From assembly GCF_902859915.1 (NCBI RefSeq), contig NZ_CADIKK010000042.1, positions 1 to 57,529 of the forward strand: a stretch of 57,529 nt of DNA. The letters are read 5' to 3'. Source of the stretch: Paraburkholderia ultramafica (GTDB lineage: Bacteria > Pseudomonadota > Gammaproteobacteria > Burkholderiales > Burkholderiaceae). This document shows, piece by piece, positions 42,858 through 52,419 of this stretch. Position 1 is the stretch's first letter, and each line of letters opens with the position of its first letter. The position numbers were made by a program, and so were the translations under genes. The notes under the pieces are model-generated. The model was not told the DNA's origin, did no database searches, and was given only the letters and a program-made list of their open reading frames with translations.

Positions 42858-43769
42858 TCATTCGACGTTATCGGCGATATGGGTCATGCGAATCATGTGC
42901 GGCCGCACGCCGTCGTCCTCGTCTTGCGACGGCACCGGCGGATGAATCAGCGCTTCGAGCCGCGCCTTCGTCGCGACGAACTCGGGCGACGTGACCTGTG
43001 AATAGTCGCGAGGACGTGGTACGGGCACTTCGATCAACTCCTGCACCTGCCCCGGATTCGCTCTCAGGACGAGGATGCGGTCCGCGAGAAAGATTGCCTC
43101 ATCCAGATCGTGCGTGATGAAGAGGATTGTCACGTCGATGTTGCGCCAGATATCGAGCAGATGGTTCTGCATTTTCGTGCGCGTTTGCGCGTCAAGCGCG
43201 CCGAACGGCTCGTCCATCAGCAGGATGCGCGGCCGATTCGCGAGCGCGCGCGCGATCGCAACGCGCTGCTTCATGCCGCCCGACAATTGATGCGGATGAA
43301 CGTCGGCGAACTTCGTGAGGCCCACCATATCGAGCCATTGCAGTGCCTCACGCTCCGCGTGGTCTTTGCTCAAGCCGTTCATGGTCAGGCCGAACATGAC
43401 GTTCTTCTTCACGGTGAGCCACGGAAACAGCGTATAGCCCTGAAAAACCATGCCGCGATCGGCACCCGGCCCCTCGACCGGCTTGCCGTCCAGCAGCACC
43501 TCGCCGCTCGTCGGCCGCTCGAGGCCGGCGAGGATACGAATCAAGGTCGACTTGCCGCAGCCGGAGGGGCCGATCACGCAGACGAACTCGCGCCGATGCG
43601 TCTTGAAGTTCAAGCCGTCGAGCGCCGTGTACTCGCCCTGACGCGTCTCAAAGCGTTTTTTCAGGTCGCGAACTTCCAGGATCGTCTCTCGCGCCATCAG
43701 GCGCGCAAAGCGCACACGCACGGCTTCAGATTGAATCAGGTAAGAGGGGACCGGTTGAGGATTGAGCAT
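42858..43769 (-). CDS. ABC transporter ATPase (NitT/TauT type), guanidine locus
   Basis: 303 aa. Walker A GPSGCGKSTL, Q-loop VFQGYTLFPWLTV, signature LSGGMKQRVAIARAL, Walker B ILLMDEPFGALD and switch His in FITHDLDEA: the nitrate/taurine/sulfonate class. A ~40-residue C-terminal extension is acidic and unremarkable. It energises uptake with the permease encoded just upstream (57 bp apart) and, by inference, with the binding protein of the second guanidine operon. Last gene of the leftward riboswitch operon. Start at 43769; MARETILEV at 43697 is an alternative. Confidence 0.92.
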   Translation of the reverse strand: MLNPQPVPSYLIQSEAVRVRFARLMARETILEVRDLKKRFETRQGEYTALDGLNFKTHRREFVCVIGPSGCGKSTLIRILAGLERPTSGEVLLDGKPVEGPGADRGMVFQGYTLFPWLTVKKNVMFGLTMNGLSKDHAEREALQWLDMVGLTKFADVHPHQLSGGMKQRVAIARALANRPRILLMDEPFGALDAQTRTKMQNHLLDIWRNIDVTILFITHDLDEAIFLADRILVLRANPGQVQELIEVPVPRPRDYSQVTSPEFVATKARLEALIHPPVPSQDEDDGVRPHMIRMTHIADNVE

Positions 43770-43826
43770 GATGAAGTCCTTGCTACGTGGCGAATCTGGT
43801 CGAAATGAAAGAAGCCGACAGGCAGG

Positions 43827-44798
43827 TCATGCCTTCAGCACACGGTCCCACGAAAACAGCTTGCGACCGATGAAGGCGAGCACGATGTCCGTGCCGAGCC
43901 CGATGATGCCGATCATCATGATCGCCGCGTAGACGTTGTCGAAATGCTCGTAGCGCGCCTGCTGCGTGATGTACCAGGTAATGCCCGAACTGGTGCCGAC
44001 GAGTTCCGCGACGATCAGATAAGTCCATGCCCAGCCGAGCAGGATGCGTTGATCGCGGTACAGATCCGGCAGAATGCCCGGAATCGCCACGTGCGTGAGC
44101 AGACGCAGCTTCTTCGTGCCAAGCGTCATCGCGGCCTCGAACAATCCGTAGTCGAGCTTGCGCGCTGTGTTCGCGATGATGAGCACCTGCTGAAAGAGGG
44201 TGCCGATCACGATGATGGCGATTTTCGGCGCGTCGTATATGCCGAGTATCGCCACCATCAATGCGCCGAACGCGGGCGCCGGCAGATAGCGGAAGAACTC
44301 GAAGAAGGGCTCCTGCAAACGCGCGAACGCGCTGTACGTGCCGCAGATGATGCCGATCGGCACGCCGATCACCGACGAGATGACGAAGCCCCAAAAGATG
44401 ATCTGGACGCTATGCCAGAGGCTTTGATGGAGCCACACGCCATCATGCGATGCGGGCGGCGTCGTGAACGCCGTATAGAACGCGCGCAGCACCTGATGCG
44501 GCGCTGGCAGATACACGGGATTGGCCGGCTCGCCAACAGGCAGCGCGGCATGCTTCGCGTGCGCGTTGGCGAGCTCGTCGGCGAACGTGTCCTTGTCAAT
44601 GCGCATTCCCACCTGGAAGTAATCGACGCTGCCCGGACTGGTGATCAGCATTTGCGGATGCCAGACGAACGGTATGTAACTGACCACGCACCAAACGAGG
44701 AACGGCAGCGCGAACGAGCCGATCCCCAATATCCATTTAGCGCGCTGCGACAACTCGCGGCGCACCCCGAACCATTCCATCCGGCGATTGACTGTCAT
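43827..44798 (-). CDS. ABC transporter permease (NitT/TauT type), guanidine locus
   Basis: 323 aa from the ATG at 44798 with GGAGGG upstream; the frame is open to 44846. An N-terminal helix (WILGIGSFALPFLVWCVVSYIP) is followed by an ~85-residue periplasmic segment and a BPD_transp_1 domain with five helices. The cytoplasmic EAA loop is EAAMTLGTKKLRLLTHVAIPGILPDL. The long first periplasmic insertion is characteristic of permeases found with urea/guanidine amidolyase genes. Partner of the ATPase downstream; 48 bp after atzF. Confidence 0.92.
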   Translation of the reverse strand: MTVNRRMEWFGVRRELSQRAKWILGIGSFALPFLVWCVVSYIPFVWHPQMLITSPGSVDYFQVGMRIDKDTFADELANAHAKHAALPVGEPANPVYLPAPHQVLRAFYTAFTTPPASHDGVWLHQSLWHSVQIIFWGFVISSVIGVPIGIICGTYSAFARLQEPFFEFFRYLPAPAFGALMVAILGIYDAPKIAIIVIGTLFQQVLIIANTARKLDYGLFEAAMTLGTKKLRLLTHVAIPGILPDLYRDQRILLGWAWTYLIVAELVGTSSGITWYITQQARYEHFDNVYAAIMMIGIIGLGTDIVLAFIGRKLFSWDRVLKA

Positions 44799-44846
44799 TG
44801 AACCCTCCGTTGCATGCTTTCCTCGCGTATTCATTGCCTGCGCCAC

Positions 44847-46679
44847 TCAGCTCTCGCTCGTCTCGCGGCTCGCGAGATAAGCACGCCACCCGCGGAACGC
44901 CGTGATGTCCGTCGCGCCCTCGAGCGCGATGCTTTCGCACAGGAAGCCGTGCACCTGCGCACCGTCGGCAAGCGTCAGCGTACCGATGCCAAGCGGCGCT
45001 GGCACCTGCGCGACAAAGCCCCCGAACACCGCGAGCGGCATCTCCCACACCTCGACCTCGATGGCCGCGCCGCCGGCCGGCACCCGCACGAGCCCCGGTT
45101 TCGCGACGTTGCCATTCGACGCGGCTGGCAGCGCGTAGAGCCGATAGGCCGGCGCGGTCTCAGTCGTCTCGGCAAGACGCGCGCCGCGCTGAGTCAACTG
45201 CCAGTTGAGCGGTTCGCCGCGCAGGTGCGCGCCGACGACGGCAACGCGCACATGGGCCAGCTCACCGGCGGCGGGCGCAACGCGAGGCGCGCAATCGTCT
45301 GCCGCCTCGTCAAGCCAGGCGCGAGCCAGGTCAAGCAGCAAGATGTCCTGATGCGCGCGGCCAACGAACGTCACGCCGAACGGCAGGCCCGCATGGGCTC
45401 CGGCATCGCATACGCCGGCCGGCACGGCGAGCGCCGACAGATCCAGCAGATTGACGAAGTTCGTGTAGTAGCCGAAACGCGCGTTGACCGCAATCGGATC
45501 CGCTTCGAGTTCGTCGACGGTCGCCGTTGTGGGCGAAGTCGGCGTGAGCATCACGTCGATGTGCTGCCACACCATTTCAGCCTGCGTGCGCAATGCGGCA
45601 AGCCGATCGAGCGCGGTGAACGCGTCCGCCGCGCTCCAGCGCGCCGCGCCACCGATGATCTCGCGCGTGACAGGAAAAAGCGCGTCCGGCTGCTCCTCGA
45701 AGAACGTGCGGATCGCAGCGAGGCGCTCGGCCACGAAAGGCCCTTCATAGAGCAAGCGCGCGGCGGCGAGAAACGGCGCGAAGTCAATTTCGATCAGTTG
45801 CGCGCCGGCCGCGCGCAGCCGTGCGAGCGCGGCATCGAAAGCGTGCGCGTACGAATCGTCGCCGAAGAATTCGAGCTGCGCTGCGCGCGGCACGCCGAAG
45901 CGCACGCCGCGCAGCGAGCGCACCGGCGCAGGCGAGCCCGATGTCGCCGCGAGGGGCATCCACTCACGCGCATAAGGATCGCCGTCAGCGACACCTCGCG
46001 CGACGTCGAACACGCGCTGCGCGTCGTTCGCATTGCACGCGAAAATCGAAACGCAATCGAGCGACTTGCAGGCGGGCACCACCCCGAGCGTGCTCAGCAC
46101 GCCCTTGGTCGGCTTCAAGCCGACGAGCCCGTGAAAGGCCGCTGGCACGCGGCCCGAGCCCGCGGTGTCCGTGCCGAGCGAAAACGCGGCGACGCCGAGC
46201 GCCACCGCCACGGCCGACCCAGAGCTCGAGCCCCCCGACGCATAGCGTGAATCGAGCGCGTTGCGACATGCGCCGTAGGGAGAGCGCTGTCCCGACAGCC
46301 CCGTTGCGAACTGGTCGAGATTAGTCTTGCCGACCGGAATGGCGCCGGCCGCGATCAGCCGCTCGACGGCTGCGGCGCTCTTGTCGGGCGTGTAGGCATA
46401 GGCCGGGCAGCCGGCCGTCGTCGGGATATGGGCGAGATCGATGTTGTCCTTGATCGCGAACGGGATGCCATAGAGCGGCAGCGAGTCGATATCGCGTGTT
46501 TCCAGCGCGGCGAGATACGGCTCGAGCTCCGCCTCGGACAGAAGATGGATGAACAGGTGATAGTCCGCGTTGAGTGCGGCCGCGCGTTCGCGCAGTTCGC
46601 CGATCAGACGGCGTGGGGTAGTCGTCCCGGCGCGATAGGCGGCACTAAGCGTCGGCAGATGGAGATCGAATGAAGGCAT
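44847..46679 (-). CDS. atzF: Allophanate hydrolase
   Basis: 610 aa from the ATG at 46679 (AGGA 6 bp upstream); an in-frame ATG at 46715 is possible. Amidase-signature domain with the Ser-Ser-Lys triad: Lys in AIKDNID, Ser motif GGSSSGSAVAVALG, and the nucleophile in GTDTAGSGRVPAA. The C-terminal allophanate-hydrolase-specific domain (~470-610) ends in FRGWRAYLASRE. It cleaves allophanate to two CO2 and two NH3, the last step of both urea amidolyase and guanidine degradation. It lies 46 bp after the carboxylase, in the same operon as the DUF1989 pair. Confidence 0.95.
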   Translation of the reverse strand: MPSFDLHLPTLSAAYRAGTTTPRRLIGELRERAAALNADYHLFIHLLSEAELEPYLAALETRDIDSLPLYGIPFAIKDNIDLAHIPTTAGCPAYAYTPDKSAAAVERLIAAGAIPVGKTNLDQFATGLSGQRSPYGACRNALDSRYASGGSSSGSAVAVALGVAAFSLGTDTAGSGRVPAAFHGLVGLKPTKGVLSTLGVVPACKSLDCVSIFACNANDAQRVFDVARGVADGDPYAREWMPLAATSGSPAPVRSLRGVRFGVPRAAQLEFFGDDSYAHAFDAALARLRAAGAQLIEIDFAPFLAAARLLYEGPFVAERLAAIRTFFEEQPDALFPVTREIIGGAARWSAADAFTALDRLAALRTQAEMVWQHIDVMLTPTSPTTATVDELEADPIAVNARFGYYTNFVNLLDLSALAVPAGVCDAGAHAGLPFGVTFVGRAHQDILLLDLARAWLDEAADDCAPRVAPAAGELAHVRVAVVGAHLRGEPLNWQLTQRGARLAETTETAPAYRLYALPAASNGNVAKPGLVRVPAGGAAIEVEVWEMPLAVFGGFVAQVPAPLGIGTLTLADGAQVHGFLCESIALEGATDITAFRGWRAYLASRETSES

Positions 46680-46725
46680 GGTGGATCCTGAAGAATGGCT
46701 CGAATAGGGGTTCATCGCTGAAGCC

Positions 46726-49700
46726 TCACGCGCGGCCGATTACGACGACGCGCTGCCCCGCCCGCACCGGCGAACCGGGCGCGACGTACACCTCATCGAC
46801 GATTCCGGCGCACGGTGCAACGACCGAAATCTCCATCTTCATCGACTCGATGACGAGCAGCACGTCGCCGGCTGCGACCTTCGCGCCGCGGTTCACGTGG
46901 ACCTGCCAGAGATTGCCGGCGATCTCGCTGTCGACCGCTATCTGGTGGTCATCGAGCGGCGTTGTGGCGGTGTCGACGGAGACGGGAGGCTCGAGTGCTT
47001 CTTCCACGCTGCCGGCTTCGTGCCAGCGCTGCCGCTCAGCCTGAAACGCGGCCTGTTGCTGCGCGCGGAAACGGTCGATATCGCCGGCTTCGCGTTCGAG
47101 AAAGGTCTGGTAGTCGGTCAGCGACAGTTCGGTTTCTTCGATCCGCAACGGGTATCGCCCGAGCGGAAAGTCCGCGCGTATCCGCAGCAGTTCGCCTGCC
47201 GGCACTTCGTAAAAGCGGATCTGGTCGAAGAAGCGCAGCAGATACGGCTGGCCAGCAAAATCCGCAGTTTGCCGGAAGCGATTCCACATCTGCAGCGTGC
47301 GGCCGACGAACTGGTATCCGCCCGGACCTTCCATGCCGTACACGCACAGATAGGCCCCGCCGATGCCGACCGAATTCTCGGCGGTCCACGTTCGCGCCGG
47401 GTTGTACTTTGTCGTCACGAGCCGGTGACGCGGATCGAGGGGCGTCGCAACCGGCGCGCCGAGATAGACATCGCCGAGGCCCATCACGAGATAACTCGCA
47501 TCGAAGACGATCTCCTTCACTGCCTCGATCGAATCGAGATCGTTGATGCGGCGGATGAACTCCAGATTGCTCGGGCACCACGGAGCGTCCTTGCGCACGG
47601 TGGTCATGTATTTGTCGATCGCCAACTGGCATGCCGGGTCGTCCCATGACAGCGGCAAATGCACGATGCGCGAGGGCACGCGCAGGTCCTGCTGGAGCAG
47701 GACGCGTTGCCATGTGCTTGCGACAGTCGCGAGCAGCGCGGCAAGCGGCAGGCGTTCCGGCTGGTAATGAATCTGCAGCGAGCGGATGCCGGGCGTGAGG
47801 TCGGTCACGCCGTCGATGCCGAGTGCTTCGAGCGACTGCATCAAGGCGTGGCCGCGAAAACGCAATACGAGATCGAGCTCGGCCGGTCCGATTTCTAGCA
47901 GCAGGTGCGTATCGCCCGACAGGCGCGCAACCAGCCGTTCGCGATCCGAGCCGATGTCGAACACCACTGGCGAGGCCAGTGCGGGCGTCGCGTCGATGGG
48001 CGGGGCTTCGAGCGGCGCGGCGTCTGCATGGGCTTTGAGCGTGGCGGTTTCCGCATGGCGGGCCCGCGCGGCGGCGCGTGCCGTCGCGATATCGACGGGA
48101 ACAAAGCGCACCTTGTCGCCGGCCTTCAGTTGGCCGATCTGCCAGAGATCCGCTTCGATGATCGTGACCGGGCACACGAAGCCGCCGAGACTCGGGCCGT
48201 CGGGGCCGAGGATCACGGGCATGTCGCCGGTGAAGTCGATCGCGCCCACCGCATACGGGTTGTCGTGAATGTTCGACGGATGCAGACCCGCTTCGCCGCC
48301 ATCTTCACGTGTCCATTCGGGTTTCGGGCCGATCAGGCGGACGCCCGTGCGGCTCGAATTGAAGTGAGTCTCCCATTCGGTGGCAAAAAAGCGATCGATG
48401 TAGGCGGCGCTGAAATATTCCGGCGCGCCGTGCGGGCCATAGATGACCCGCAGCACGCGCACGTCCCGCAGTTGTGGCGTGAGCGGCTCGGGCAACACCG
48501 CGCCCGCCGTGCGGTCGGTCAACGGTTGAAGGTGCAGCACGTCGCCGGCACGCAGCGCGCGGCCGCCGTGCCCGCCGAACTGACCGAGCGTGAATGTGCT
48601 TCTGCTGCCGAGATACTGCGCGACATCGAGTCCGCCGCGCACGCTGAGATACGCGCGCGCGCCGGCGCCGCGGATCGTACCCAGCGCGAGCGTTGCGCCG
48701 GCTGCGATGAAAAGCGCCGTGTCCATGGGCTGGGCGATATCGTCGACGGTAACCGGCAACGCCGCGCCTGTGATGGCGACGACCGCGTCCGTATTGAAGC
48801 GCAGCGTCGGGCCGCTCATGGTGATTTCGAGCGCGGCAGCGGAGGTTTCGTTGCCGAGCAGGCGATTGCCGAGTCGCAACGCGCGGTCGTCCATCGGACC
48901 CGACGGCGGGATACCGACCGCCCAGTAACCGAGCCGCCCCGGATAATCCTGGATGGTCGTCTGCGTGCCGCCGCCCAGCACCTCGAGAGTGGTGGCGTGA
49001 TAGCGCAGGCCGTCGAGACAGCGCGTCCATGGCTCGCCGCTTGCGAACGGCGTGTCATCGAGGACCTGCCGCAGATAGTCACGATTCGTCTCGACGCCAT
49101 ACAGACGCGTTTCGCCCAGCGCGTCACCGAGCGCGCGGCGCGCGTCATCGCGGGTAGGCGACCACGCGATCAGCTTCGCCAGCATCGGGTCGAAGTACGG
49201 CGGCACTTCGCAACCCGCTTCAATCCAGGTGTCGATACGCAGCGTGCGGCCATCGGCGGCCGGGAATGCGACGTCCGTCAGCAGACCTGGGCTTGGCTTG
49301 AAATCGCGGCCCGGATCCTCGGCATAGAGCCGCGCCTGGATTGCGTGGCCCGAAGGGCGCAAGCCGCGTACGAGCGTATCGAGCGGCGCCAGCGTACCGG
49401 CTGCGAGTTCGATCATCCAGCGCACCAGATCGACGCCCCAGACCTGCTCCGTCACGCCGTGCTCGACCTGCAGACGCGTGTTGACTTCGAGAAAATAGAA
49501 GCGCTGTGCGAGGCTGTCGTAGACAAATTCGACGGTTCCCGCCGAGCGGTAGCTGACCGCCTTCGCCAGCAGAATCGCGGCGTCGCAGAGCGCATCGGCC
49601 ATGCCTTCGGGCAGGTTCGGCGCGGGCGTCTCCTCCAGTACCTTCTGGTTGCGCCGCTGCACGGAACAGTCGCGCACACCGAGGGCGATGGCCTCGCCTT

Positions 49701-50349
49701 TGCCGTCGCCGAAGATCTGCACTTCGAGGTGACGCGCGCGCTCGATGTATTTTTCGAGGAACACGCCCGCGTCGCTGAAGTTGTTCTGACCGAGGCGCTT
49801 CACGACATCGAACTGCGAGCTCAGTTCGTCGGTCGAGCGGCACACGCGCATGCCGATGCCGCCACCGCCCGCGGTACTTTTCAGCATCACCGGGTAACCG
49901 ATGCGTTCTGCCGCATCCAGGGCTGCAGGAAGGTCGTCGAGCAGCCCCGTGCCCTCCAGCATCGGCACGCCCTGAGTGGCAGCAATCGCGCGTGCGGTGT
50001 GTTTGAGTCCGAACGCACGAAGCTGCTCGGGTGTGGGTCCAATGAAGGCGATGCCGGCCGCTTCACACGCTTCGGCAAAGGCCGCGTTCTCCGACAGGAA
50101 GCCGTACCCGGGGTGAATCGCCTGCACGCGTTCGGCGCGCGCAACGCCGAGGATCTTGCCGACGTCGAGATAGGTCGCGCCGGCTGCGCCTTCGCCGAGA
50201 CTGTGTGCCGAGGCGGCTTCGGTGACATGCCGGCTCGCGCGATCGGCTTCGCTATAGACCGCGACACCCGCAACTTCGAGTTCGCGCAACGTGCGCAGAA
50301 TGCGGCAGGCAATCGCGCCGCGATTGGCAATGAGGACTTTCTCGAACAT
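46726..50349 (-). CDS. Biotin-dependent guanidine/urea carboxylase
   Basis: 1207 aa, full length for the family. Order: biotin carboxylase (residues ~1-450; ATP-grasp KSTAGGGGIGMRV, EVNTRLQVEHGVTE), KipA/KipI-like carboxyltransferase region (~470-1090; GGTQTTIQDYPGRLGYWAVG, FVGRTLQMWNRF) and a biotinyl domain ending the protein (LLVIESMKMEIS, the Lys being biotinylated). It would carboxylate guanidine (or urea) with ATP and bicarbonate. Guanidine is favoured because the operon begins with a guanidine-I riboswitch and encodes the DUF1989 pair. Residues separating the two specificities were not verified. Confidence 0.94.
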   Translation of the reverse strand: MFEKVLIANRGAIACRILRTLRELEVAGVAVYSEADRASRHVTEAASAHSLGEGAAGATYLDVGKILGVARAERVQAIHPGYGFLSENAAFAEACEAAGIAFIGPTPEQLRAFGLKHTARAIAATQGVPMLEGTGLLDDLPAALDAAERIGYPVMLKSTAGGGGIGMRVCRSTDELSSQFDVVKRLGQNNFSDAGVFLEKYIERARHLEVQIFGDGKGEAIALGVRDCSVQRRNQKVLEETPAPNLPEGMADALCDAAILLAKAVSYRSAGTVEFVYDSLAQRFYFLEVNTRLQVEHGVTEQVWGVDLVRWMIELAAGTLAPLDTLVRGLRPSGHAIQARLYAEDPGRDFKPSPGLLTDVAFPAADGRTLRIDTWIEAGCEVPPYFDPMLAKLIAWSPTRDDARRALGDALGETRLYGVETNRDYLRQVLDDTPFASGEPWTRCLDGLRYHATTLEVLGGGTQTTIQDYPGRLGYWAVGIPPSGPMDDRALRLGNRLLGNETSAAALEITMSGPTLRFNTDAVVAITGAALPVTVDDIAQPMDTALFIAAGATLALGTIRGAGARAYLSVRGGLDVAQYLGSRSTFTLGQFGGHGGRALRAGDVLHLQPLTDRTAGAVLPEPLTPQLRDVRVLRVIYGPHGAPEYFSAAYIDRFFATEWETHFNSSRTGVRLIGPKPEWTREDGGEAGLHPSNIHDNPYAVGAIDFTGDMPVILGPDGPSLGGFVCPVTIIEADLWQIGQLKAGDKVRFVPVDIATARAAARARHAETATLKAHADAAPLEAPPIDATPALASPVVFDIGSDRERLVARLSGDTHLLLEIGPAELDLVLRFRGHALMQSLEALGIDGVTDLTPGIRSLQIHYQPERLPLAALLATVASTWQRVLLQQDLRVPSRIVHLPLSWDDPACQLAIDKYMTTVRKDAPWCPSNLEFIRRINDLDSIEAVKEIVFDASYLVMGLGDVYLGAPVATPLDPRHRLVTTKYNPARTWTAENSVGIGGAYLCVYGMEGPGGYQFVGRTLQMWNRFRQTADFAGQPYLLRFFDQIRFYEVPAGELLRIRADFPLGRYPLRIEETELSLTDYQTFLEREAGDIDRFRAQQQAAFQAERQRWHEAGSVEEALEPPVSVDTATTPLDDHQIAVDSEIAGNLWQVHVNRGAKVAAGDVLLVIESMKMEISVVAPCAGIVDEVYVAPGSPVRAGQRVVVIGRA

Positions 50350-50544
50350 GAGAGGACGTGTTAGGCATGGGCGGGCCGTCCCGCCACGTGGGCATGCACG
50401 CCGTGGTCGTCCACGGCATGTCAGCGATGAGGCTGTCTGGCGTTTAGCGCTTCACGGAGGCGTGCGATGTCGCGCAACGATGAATCGGGAAATAGCATTC
50501 CGACCGAACCCGCAGCACGTCGTAAATCCAGTCGCGCAAGGTCG

Positions 50545-51195
50545 TCAGTTCCATATCAGCAGCTCCGCGGGCGTCGGGTTGTAGGCGTTGCACGGATTGT
50601 TCAGTTGCGGGCAGTTCGAGATCAGCACGATCACATCCATGTCGGCGCGCATCTCGACGTACTTTCCGGGCGCCGAGATGCCGTCCTCAAACGTCAGGCC
50701 GCCGCTTGCTGTCACCGGCACGTTCATGAAGAAGTTGACGTTGCTCACGATGTCGCGCTTCGTCAGTCCCACGCCCACCCCGCAGGTGCAATGAGTGACG
50801 GCGTGCAGAAAACTGTCGCGGCAACTGTGCATGTAGCGCTTCTCGAGCGCGTAGCGAACCATGTTGCTTTCGGCTGCGCATGCGCCGCCGAGCGTGTCGT
50901 GGCGGCCGCAGGTATCCGCGACGATCGTCAGCATCGGATTGCCGAGGTTCGACGTGAGCACGCTGCCTGCGGACAGATACAGATTGCGTTGCACGCGAAT
51001 CGTGTCCTGTGCACTGTAGCGCTCGAGCGGATCGGCGCTGTTATAGAACAGCGTATCGACGGCCTGGTTGCCTTCGAGATCGAGAATGCGAAACACCTGT
51101 CCTCGCTTCACTTCGTGAATCCAGGGCTCGCCGGCGGGCAGCGTGAAATGGTAGATCGCGTCACGCGGATCCAATTGGCTTTCGACGATGGGCAT
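50545..51195 (-). CDS. DUF1989 protein, carboxyguanidine deiminase subunit (urea-amidolyase-associated protein 2)
   Basis: 216 aa, start at 51195 with AAGGAGA upstream; the frame is open to 51309 but not conserved. Urea-degradation-associated DUF1989 protein. Cys-rich positions suit a metal site: ADTCGRHDTLGGACAAESN, AVTHCTCGVGVGL and ISNCPQLNNPCNAYNPTP. In guanidine-degrading bacteria two such proteins form the heteromeric deiminase converting carboxyguanidine to allophanate (CgdAB). It lies 10 bp after its partner gene and 195 bp before the carboxylase, and carries the metal-binding candidates its partner lacks. I did not assign A or B. Confidence 0.9.
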   Translation of the reverse strand: MPIVESQLDPRDAIYHFTLPAGEPWIHEVKRGQVFRILDLEGNQAVDTLFYNSADPLERYSAQDTIRVQRNLYLSAGSVLTSNLGNPMLTIVADTCGRHDTLGGACAAESNMVRYALEKRYMHSCRDSFLHAVTHCTCGVGVGLTKRDIVSNVNFFMNVPVTASGGLTFEDGISAPGKYVEMRADMDVIVLISNCPQLNNPCNAYNPTPAELLIWN

Positions 51196-51205
51196 CGCGG
51201 TCTCC

Positions 51206-51967
51206 TTAAACAAACAGACGCTCGGTATTGACAAAGCCGCGCTCGTTCTCCGCGCAGGACGAACGGCATGGGTCGTCGGCCGGTACGCGATCGTCGACCG
51301 AATAGGCACGGTAGGCGATCAGCTTGACGGGCTTTGGCTGGTACTTGGGGCTCGGGTCGAATGGATGAGGCGCGCTCGAAAACGCGGCGAGCGTATTCAT
51401 CTCGAAGCGCAGATCGAATGCGTCGCCCGCACGCGAATGGTCCGGCGCGAACGTGAGCGAGCCGTCCTCGGCAGCATCGAGCTTGCTGAAGAAATTGACA
51501 TTCGCAACGAGGTCGCGAGCGCCCAGCCCGTATTTCGCCAGCTCGACGAGCAGGCTGTCGCGCCCGTTGCGGATCATCTCGTTGCGGTGCTCCTGATAGC
51601 GCGCCGAGCCGTACTTCGTCGCGAACAACCCCGCATCGCCCACGCCGCCGACCGGATCGTGCCAGCCCAAAGTGTCAGCGGTGATCGACGCGATTACGCG
51701 GCCCATGTCCGAATACAGCACGACACCGCGCGTGAAACGCGCCGTGTGCTGCGCCTTGAGCGTGTCGGCCATGTTGTATCGCTCGAGCGGATCCTCCTGG
51801 CGATAAAAGAGCGCGGCGAGATTCGCGCCGCCTTCAAGATCGACGACACGCAGCGCGAGCCCGCGTCGTAAGACACCGGACCAGTGTGTGCCGGCGGGCA
51901 GCACTGTTTCCCACAGCACGTGCGGGATAGGCGGAAGGTCAAAGTCGACTGAAGGGTTCGACTGCAT
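51206..51967 (-). CDS. DUF1989 protein, carboxyguanidine deiminase subunit (urea-amidolyase-associated protein 1)
   Basis: 253 aa, start at 51967 with GAGGAG upstream; upstream frame residues are riboswitch leader. The fold parallels the partner (PAGTHWSGVLRRGLALRVVD, QEDPLERYNMADTLKAQ, ARDLVANVNFFSKLDA) but the Cys positions read GWHDPVGGVGDAGLF and no Cys pairs remain, so it probably serves as the non-catalytic or structural half. First gene of the leftward operon, directly under the guanidine-I riboswitch. Ends VNTERLFV. Confidence 0.9.
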   Translation of the reverse strand: MQSNPSVDFDLPPIPHVLWETVLPAGTHWSGVLRRGLALRVVDLEGGANLAALFYRQEDPLERYNMADTLKAQHTARFTRGVVLYSDMGRVIASITADTLGWHDPVGGVGDAGLFATKYGSARYQEHRNEMIRNGRDSLLVELAKYGLGARDLVANVNFFSKLDAAEDGSLTFAPDHSRAGDAFDLRFEMNTLAAFSSAPHPFDPSPKYQPKPVKLIAYRAYSVDDRVPADDPCRSSCAENERGFVNTERLFV

Positions 51968-52020
51968 GGAGGCTCCTCTTAACGATTGGATCAGCATGAG
52001 AGGGGCGATAGACGAAATCG

Positions 52021-52182
52021 CGTCCTCCCGGGCTTTTATCCCTCCGTGGAGCCTCGCCGACGCCTTGCAAGCAAGATTGGGGGCAAGACCGGACCGCTCT
52101 CGGACCAGGCATCGCCCATGAAGCAAGGCGACCGGAACCCTAGCGATCCTGAAGATGATGCAAATTGCTTCGCACCTCTCGC
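52021..52182 (-). ncRNA. Guanidine-I (ykkC) riboswitch, leftward operon
   Basis: Reading leftward the leader contains CTAGGGTTCCGG, then TGGTCCGAGAGC, then GGGATAAAAGCCCGGGAG, in the order and spacing of the ykkC guanidine-I aptamer, 54 nt upstream of the DUF1989 gene start. A second copy with the same landmarks is at 54966-55118. The predicted transcript start (from the sigma-54 element) is 52182 (GCGAGAGGTGCG), so almost the entire leader is riboswitch. Guanidine binding normally favours expression. Confidence 0.9.
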
Positions 52183-52192
52183 GGGGAAATTA

Positions 52193-52208
52193 AGCGAGAA
52201 CTGTGCCA
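52193..52208 (-). promoter_or_regulatory. Sigma-54-type promoter of the leftward guanidine operon
   Basis: TGGCACAGTTCTCGCT read leftward: GG and GC separated by exactly 10 nt as RpoN requires (consensus TGGCAC-N5-TTGCW, one mismatch). The other guanidine-I leader is preceded by TGGCATGGTTCTCGCA at the same distance. This implies activation by an NtrC-like enhancer protein under nitrogen limitation (inference). Confidence 0.65.
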
Positions 52209-52419
52209 GCAGTCGTCAGCGTGGCGCGAAGTCATGTCGGAAAGGCGGCGCGAGCGACACGGCCCGACCGCACGTGATGCACCTGAACCGTGGCATGCTG
52301 CCCGCAGCGTTCGTGCGCACGATTTTCGCGCACAAACGCCCCATGCATGGGCAGCACGTGAGCAAAGACAGTGCGATGGCACGGCCTTGCCGACGCCGGT
52401 ACTGTCCATCCGGCTCGCC

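Noticed and set aside
47905..50364. + strand open frame of 819 codons opposite the carboxylase
   Set aside because: High-GC antisense shadow; the leftward carboxylase has every family motif.
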